Positions 7,139 to 10,809 of a stretch of DNA of 10,809 nucleotides are shown here, piece by piece (within the stretch, counting starts at the first letter, position 1; each line of letters starts with the position of its first letter). The DNA comes from Clostridiales bacterium. Its GTDB lineage: Bacteria > Bacillota_A > Clostridia > Saccharofermentanales > Saccharofermentanaceae. The notes beneath the pieces were generated by a model that did no database searches, was not told the DNA's origin, and worked only from the letters and a program-made list of their open reading frames with translations. Position numbers and translations under genes: made by a program. Location: contig JAGCGE010000158.1 of the NCBI GenBank assembly GCA_017649745.1, positions 1-10,809 on the forward strand, in the 5' to 3' direction.

Positions 7139-9879
7139 GTATACAAGATTTTATACATTGGATTGCTACAGGTGAACAAAGTTTAATGCATTATGGAGTA
7201 GGTCATCTTGATGGGGGTCATTCCGGAAGATACCCATGGGGTTCGGGAGAAAATCCAGAACAGAGATCTAATAGTTTTTTAAAGTATGTTAGTGATCAGA
7301 GGGAACAGGGTTTAACTATGAAAGAAATAGCCGAAGGCATGGGAATCACGCAAACTCAATTAAAACAGCAGATATCTATTTCTAACATGGTTAGCAGAAA
7401 AGCTAGAAGAGAACGAGCAGTACAATTATATTCTGAAGGAAAAGGCGCTACTGAAATCGGTAGAATCATGGGAATAAATGAGTCTACTGTAAGGTCATTG
7501 CTAAATGATAAATTAGATGCCAATTCAGAAAAAACAAGAAATACTGCTAATGCTTTAGCTGATACATTAAAGCAGCAAGGAAAGCCTCTTGACGTTGGTA
7601 AAGGAGCCGAATTATATTTAGGAGTAACCAGAACAAAAATGGATACTGCATTGCAGCTCTTGAAGACAGAAGGTTATCGTGTTGCTCTAGTTGATGTAGA
7701 TCAGATTCAGTCTCCAGGACACAAAACTCATATGATGGTATTATGTCCTCCTGGTATGACTTGGACAGAAGCAAAAGATTTAGTAAACGCAGGTGATGTT
7801 GCTTTATGTGATTCTAGTTTTCATACAGAAGACGGTGGAAAAACCTTTTATGGTATTGAAAAGCCTGTTTCTATATCTTCAGATCGTGTTTATGTTAGAT
7901 ATGACACTACCGGAGGTAAAGAACGAGATGGCATGATCGAATTAAGACGCGGGGTTGAGGATTTGTCTCTTGGTAATTCCAAATATGCTCAAGTTCGTAT
8001 TGCTGTCGACGGCGATAAATATATGAAAGGTATGGCAGTATATTCTGATGACGTTCCTGAAGGTTATGATGTAATTTATAACACCAGTAAACCGGTTGGC
8101 GCTTCCAAAGACAAGATATTTAAGTCTATGAAAGATGATCCAGATAATCCATTTGGTGCTGTAATCAAAGCTAATGGCCAGAGTCATTATATTGGCGCTG
8201 ATGGAAAAGATCATTTGTCAGCAATAAATAAAATAAAAGAAGAAACTGACTGGGAAAAGCAAAGTAAAAACTTAGCCGCCCAGTTCCTTTCTAAACAGAG
8301 TGTTGGCCTAGCAAAACAGCAATTAGATTTGGATTACAATATAAGAAAAGATGACTTGAATGAGATTTTATCTTATAATAACCCAAACGTGCAAAAGAAA
8401 TTGTTAATGTCTTTCGCTGATAGCTGTGATTCTGCTGCAAATGAATTAAAAGCAGCGTCTTTGCCACGACAGGCATGGTATGTAATGCTTCCATGTCCTT
8501 CGTTAAAGGAAAATGAAATTTATGCACCTAGGTATAAAGACGGAGAAACAGTTGTATTAATAAGATATCCTCATGGCGGAACATTTGAGATTCCTGAGTT
8601 AAAAGTAAATAACAATAATAAAGAGGGTAAAAGATTAATAGGCGGTGACTCAGTTGATGCCGTAGGTGTAAATTTCAGTACCGCAAAACAGTTATCTGGA
8701 GCTGACTTTGATGGTGATACAGTTCTTGTTATTCCTAATAACGATAAGAAAATAAGATCCAAAGCACCATTAAAGGCCCTTGAAAATTTTGACCCATCTG
8801 ATGCATACCCCGGGTATCCTGGTATGAAAGTCTGTAATGAACAGAATAAGCAAAAGATGATGGGCATAGTGTCAAATCTAATTACAGATATGACTATTAA
8901 GGGTGCTAATGAAGATGAACTGGCTAGGGCTGTAAAGCACTCCATGGTAGTAATCGATTGTGTAAAGCATGAGTTAGACTATAAAAGGTCCTATGTAGAA
9001 AATGGAATATCAGAATTAATTAGAACATACCAAACCGATCCAAATACAGGGCATGCTGGCGGTGCATCCACTATTATTTCAAAGGCTAGTTCTGAAGCTA
9101 GAGTAAATGAAAGAAAAGAGAGGGGTATCGATCCAGAAACAGGGGCTATAAAGTATGTGCCCACCTACAGAACGTATACGGATAAGAATGGTAATATTGT
9201 AGAAGCGAAAGTAAAGACAACAAAAATGGATTTGGTTGATGATGCATACAAATTAACTTCTAATTATCCTGGTACAACTACAAAAATGGAAGCTACATAT
9301 GCTGATTATGCAAACTCATTAAAGAATTTGGCTCTAAAAGCAAGAAAAGAAGCAATAAGTATTAAAACAAAGCCATATTCTCCATCAGCAGCAAAACTGT
9401 ACTCTACAGAAGTAGACTCTTTGAAAAACAAAGTTAGAGAAGCAGAATCAAATGCGCCTAGAGAAAGATTAGCTCAGGTCTATGCCAATGCTGTATACAA
9501 AGCAAAGAAAAAAGACAATCCTAACATGACTAATGAAGACAAGAAAAAGGTTAAACAACAGGCCTTAGCAACGGGTCGTGTTAGGTATAAGGCTAAGAAA
9601 TCAAAGGTGGACATCACTGATAGGGAATGGGGGGCTATACAGGCAGGTGCCCTAGCTCCATCGTTCGTGGATAGGATTTTGAACAATGCCGATGAAGACC
9701 AAGTCAAGAAGCTGGCATTCCCATCCGGTAAGACCACTAGGGTAACCCTATCCCCCGCCAAGAAGGCCCGCATCAAGTCTCTGCTTAATAATGGTTATAC
9801 TATAGCTGATGTTGCTTCTCAGTTTGGAGTATCAACATCAACAATTAGTAAAGTAAAGGCTGAAGAAAATGGAGGTTGA
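7132..9879 (+). CDS. Two-barrel RNA polymerase-like protein with HTH domains
   Basis: This 915-residue protein is read as a single-chain DNA- or RNA-templated RNA polymerase. The key sign is GADFDGDTV (523-531): D525, D527 and D529 match the metal-binding loop of beta-prime-type double-psi barrels. VVLIRYPHGG (474-483) stands upstream as NRxP does in beta-prime. Downstream, KQKMMGIVSNLITD (573-586) and VVIDCVKHELDYK (606-618) suit the region after the catalytic loop in YonO- and RdRP-like enzymes. Around this core lie helix-turn-helix candidates at about 61-81, 95-124 and 877-910. Residues 19-44 form a separate Gly/Tyr/Trp-rich tag (HYGVGH..GGHSGRYPWGSG). GGAGGT (7114-7119 region) precedes the ATG at 7132, which overlaps the previous stop by 7 bases. 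Bases 9601-9780 are unusually GC-rich. The polymerase fold is well supported by motif and context; template and promoter are unknown. Confidence 0.8.
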   Translation: MLSIQDFIHWIATGEQSLMHYGVGHLDGGHSGRYPWGSGENPEQRSNSFLKYVSDQREQGLTMKEIAEGMGITQTQLKQQISISNMVSRKARRERAVQLYSEGKGATEIGRIMGINESTVRSLLNDKLDANSEKTRNTANALADTLKQQGKPLDVGKGAELYLGVTRTKMDTALQLLKTEGYRVALVDVDQIQSPGHKTHMMVLCPPGMTWTEAKDLVNAGDVALCDSSFHTEDGGKTFYGIEKPVSISSDRVYVRYDTTGGKERDGMIELRRGVEDLSLGNSKYAQVRIAVDGDKYMKGMAVYSDDVPEGYDVIYNTSKPVGASKDKIFKSMKDDPDNPFGAVIKANGQSHYIGADGKDHLSAINKIKEETDWEKQSKNLAAQFLSKQSVGLAKQQLDLDYNIRKDDLNEILSYNNPNVQKKLLMSFADSCDSAANELKAASLPRQAWYVMLPCPSLKENEIYAPRYKDGETVVLIRYPHGGTFEIPELKVNNNNKEGKRLIGGDSVDAVGVNFSTAKQLSGADFDGDTVLVIPNNDKKIRSKAPLKALENFDPSDAYPGYPGMKVCNEQNKQKMMGIVSNLITDMTIKGANEDELARAVKHSMVVIDCVKHELDYKRSYVENGISELIRTYQTDPNTGHAGGASTIISKASSEARVNERKERGIDPETGAIKYVPTYRTYTDKNGNIVEAKVKTTKMDLVDDAYKLTSNYPGTTTKMEATYADYANSLKNLALKARKEAISIKTKPYSPSAAKLYSTEVDSLKNKVREAESNAPRERLAQVYANAVYKAKKKDNPNMTNEDKKKVKQQALATGRVRYKAKKSKVDITDREWGAIQAGALAPSFVDRILNNADEDQVKKLAFPSGKTTRVTLSPAKKARIKSLLNNGYTIADVASQFGVSTSTISKVKAEENGG
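9601..9780 (+). other. GC-rich patch inside the RNA-polymerase-like gene
   Basis: By hand count, 95 of 180 bases are G or C (about 53%), against about 35-40% in the 60 bases on either side. Codons such as ccc, gcc, cgc and ctg, rare in the rest of the window, cluster here, while the frame stays open and the protein reads smoothly. The patch may reflect recombination with a relative or a constraint on the DNA or RNA. Confidence 0.6.
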
Positions 9880-9886
9880 TTAAAAA

Positions 9887-10177
9887 ATGGCAGAAGAAAA
9901 TAAAAAATTAACAGAAAAAAATGATCATGACTGCATGCTAAGTACAATCGACAATCCATTTGATCCTTATGATGAAAAACAGTATAATGATTGGAAAAGA
10001 TTTGATGAAGATCATGGTTATTATTGTGAATCTCTTTTAGGAAGAGTTTGCCTTTCTTCAGAAGCTATTAGTGATGAAGATAATGCTATTGCTATAGAGC
10101 AAGCTATAGATGAGATTGTAAAATTTAATTATACAGGAAAATTTATTAAGTTACTTCCACCAGATAAGAGAAAATAA
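9887..10177 (+). CDS. Small conserved phage protein, unknown function
   Basis: This is a 96-residue acidic, soluble protein with no membrane segment or signal peptide. Its start follows GGAGGT (9871-9876) by ten bases; that site overlaps the end of the preceding gene. The middle reads STIDNPFDPYDEKQYNDWKRFDEDHGYYC, then LLGRVCL and a predicted C-terminal helix IEQAIDEIVKFN. The DNPFDP...W..FD...GY...L.R arrangement resembles a short protein of unknown function that I recall from many Firmicutes phages, often near polymerase or packaging genes; this is pattern memory, not a search. No catalytic motif is apparent. It is the last full gene before the AT-rich gap and is probably co-transcribed with the RNA-polymerase-like gene, seven bases upstream. 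Confidence 0.85.
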   Translation: MAEENKKLTEKNDHDCMLSTIDNPFDPYDEKQYNDWKRFDEDHGYYCESLLGRVCLSSEAISDEDNAIAIEQAIDEIVKFNYTGKFIKLLPPDKRK

Positions 10178-10194
10178 AAATAAACAAAAAAAAA

Positions 10195-10243
10195 ATAGAA
10201 GGCTTTAAAAAATAAATAGATGGCTTTAAAAAATATAGATAGG
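10195..10243. repeat. 20-base direct repeat ATAGAWGGCTTTAAAAAATA
   Basis: Copies at 10195-10214 and 10216-10235 differ at one position and have a 21-base period. A partial third copy, ATAGATAGG, begins at 10235. They start 17 bases after the last gene's stop and may be protein-binding sites. Confidence 0.65.
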
Positions 10244-10415
10244 TAAAAAAAAAAAATAAACACTTACTATAGTAAAAAAAAAATAGAACCATTAAGTTAA
10301 AGAATGCTATTATTGTAAAAAAAATAGTTCTTTTAAAAAATAGTTTTGTTTTACGTGTTGTTTTAAGTCTATCTATTATTACTTTTTATTAACGCCGTCT
10401 TTAAATTGAATGCTA

Positions 10416-10495
10416 GTAAATGTACTTGTGATTGTATAAAGGACACGTAGTGTAATACCATATGTTACCCGTTTCTTTTATACAATTACATTTAC
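10416..10495. repeat. Inverted repeat GTAAATGT..ATTGTATAAA / TTTATACAAT.ACATTTAC
   Basis: The perfect 10-base arms (10431-10440 and 10477-10486) are backed by outer 8-base arms (10416-10423 and 10488-10495). The 36-base interior has a small ACAC/GTGT hairpin (10443-10446 with 10450-10453 area). It does not fold as a tRNA. It may be a protein-binding site, a terminator-like hairpin or an origin element. Confidence 0.55.
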
Positions 10496-10501
10496 GTTTT
10501 C

Positions 10502-10557
10502 AGTTTTGTATGATAATAGTTTTGTATAGTTTTAACTAGTTGTATTTAGTTTACACA
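10502..10557. repeat. Helically phased AGTTT(T)GTAT-like words
   Basis: AGTTTTGTAT occurs exactly at 10502-10511 and 10518-10527, followed at ten-base steps by AGTTTTAACT (10528), AGTTGTATTT (10538) and AGTTTACACA (10548). A related AGTTTTGTTT is at 10342-10351. The ten-base step places the AGTT cores on one helix face, as in iterons or activator arrays. Confidence 0.5.
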
Positions 10558-10579
10558 TTAATTTATAGGTATACAAATT

Positions 10580-10613
10580 AAACATTTAATTACATTTGCA
10601 AAACATTTAATTA
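10580..10613. repeat. 13-base direct repeat AAACATTTAATTA, 21-base period
   Basis: Two exact copies lie at 10580-10592 and 10601-10613. A further ACATTT core sits between them at 10592, so ACATTT recurs at 10-11 base steps. Period and AT content resemble the other repeat sets of this gap. Confidence 0.6.
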
Positions 10614-10710
10614 ACTTTTATTTATTATTAAACTTTAAAACGTTTACAATTACAAATCAAAAGAAAGTTAAATACTATTTTCTATATCTATATTTATTTT
10701 TAAATACCCA

Positions 10711-10718
10711 GAGGAGGT
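10711..10718 (+). promoter_or_regulatory. GAGGAGGT ribosome binding site
   Basis: A near-perfect Shine-Dalgarno sequence eight bases before the ATG at 10727. It is the first translation signal after the AT-rich gap and marks the start of the next transcription unit. Confidence 0.75.
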
Positions 10719-10726
10719 TGTTTTTA

Positions 10727-10765
10727 ATGGGCGCACTTAAAATCCCCACCCCAAAAATAAAATAG
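10727..10765 (+). CDS. 12-codon leader-like frame MGALKIPTPKIK
   Basis: A very short frame with a strong ribosome binding site ends at a TAG, the only gene-like frame here to use that stop. The TAG lies at the edge of a small hairpin (ACCCC 10748-10752 with GGGGT 10765-10769). It could be a leader peptide, the start of a longer protein if the TAG is read through, or the result of a sequence error. After the TAG the frame is open to the window end (14 codons), but its codons are atypically C-rich. I cannot assign a function. Confidence 0.3.
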   Translation: MGALKIPTPKIK

Positions 10766-10809
10766 GGGTACCGTAGGGGGTCTTCGCGTCAACTACCCCC
10801 CTCCCTCAT
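10741..10809. other. GC-rich segment with G-runs and C-runs at the window end
   Basis: After the AT-rich gap the composition changes sharply. Runs CCCC, CCCC, GGGG, GGGGG and CCCCCC follow each other, allowing several hairpins: ACCCC/GGGGT (10748-10752/10765-10769) and GGGGGT/ACCCCC (10776-10781/10795-10800). Segments like this occur at packaging (cos) sites and near terminase genes, but the window ends before any such gene can be seen, so the role is open. Confidence 0.45.

Larger units (their letters stand above)
10178..10726. other. Extremely AT-rich non-coding region with phased repeats
   Basis: These roughly 550 bases hold no gene that I can support on either strand. GC content is very low (about 22% in 10501-10560 by count). 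In order it contains poly-A tracts, a 20-base tandem repeat, a long inverted repeat, a series of AGTTTTGTAT-like words about 10 bases apart, and a 13-base repeat with 21-base period. Spacings near 10 and 21 bases place sites on one helix face, and the A-tracts predict curved, easily melted DNA. This suits a replication origin or a promoter region for the genes beyond, but no standard promoter is clear: TTTACG (10491-10496) with GATAAT (10512-10517) is the best candidate, at a short 15-base spacing. Confidence 0.7.

Noticed and set aside
8571..8945. Minus-strand 124-residue frame opposite the DFDGD region
   Set aside because: It is a shadow of the polymerase-like gene with no binding site and no recognisable domain; the + strand motifs explain the constraint.
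9480..9776. Minus-strand frame over the GC-rich patch, considered as an overlapping gene that might explain the composition
   Set aside because: It has no ribosome binding site on that strand and a hydrophobic, low-information product; its extent does not match the edges of the GC patch.
1..10177. Stop codon reassignment in the visible genes
   Set aside because: All eight main frames are intact under the standard code, with TAA or TGA stops; only the frame at 10727 raises the question.
10416..10495. tRNA gene in the inverted repeat
   Set aside because: There is no acceptor, D, anticodon and T-arm arrangement, and no TTC-type T-loop.
10195..10613. CRISPR array in the repeat-rich gap
   Set aside because: The repeats are short, differ from set to set, and lack the 24-40 base repeat with regular unique spacers; no cas genes are present apart from a phage-type RecB-like nuclease that only resembles Cas4 by fold.

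Overview
This window looks like part of a tailed-bacteriophage or prophage genome from a low-GC Firmicutes host, possibly a gut clostridium. The signs are an AT-rich composition, strong AGGAGG-type ribosome binding sites before most genes, tightly packed or overlapping genes all on the + strand, and phage-typical replication enzymes. There is no host housekeeping gene, tRNA, rRNA, transposase or CRISPR array. The host assignment is inference; the phage character is well supported. All genes read with the standard code and end in TAA (six) or TGA (two).

Layout: 2-247 is the 3' end of a small conserved phage protein. A 331-base gap (248-578) holds a long multi-part inverted repeat and repeated TTTGAGA words. 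At 579-4505 lies a 1308-residue replication protein that joins, in order, an SF3 helicase, an archaeo-eukaryotic primase (AEP)-like domain and a compact proofreading family B DNA polymerase. It is followed by a probable ssDNA-binding protein (4534-5019) and an SF2 helicase (5012-6223). After a hairpin terminator candidate come a VRR-NUC nuclease (6298-6591) and a RecB/Cas4-like PD-(D/E)xK nuclease (6563-7138), overlapping each other. At 7132-9879 is a 915-residue protein with an RNA-polymerase-type DFDGD catalytic loop, helix-turn-helix segments at both ends and an N-terminal glycine/aromatic tag. A 96-residue phage protein follows (9887-10177).

From 10178 to about 10726 the DNA is extremely AT-rich, apparently non-coding, and contains several sets of short repeats spaced by about 10 or 21 bases, plus an inverted repeat. 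The last ~80 bases turn abruptly GC-rich, with G-runs and C-runs and a 12-codon frame behind a strong ribosome binding site. This may be the boundary to a late or packaging module, but the window stops there.

How the genes fit together: helicase, primase, polymerase and SSB could provide a nearly self-contained replisome, with the SF2 helicase and two nucleases handling recombination or DNA processing. The RNA-polymerase-like protein would give the phage its own transcription, perhaps of the genes beyond the AT-rich gap. The two main points for follow-up are the unusual domain order of the replicase and the tagged, HTH-bearing polymerase-like protein beside a repeat-rich control region.
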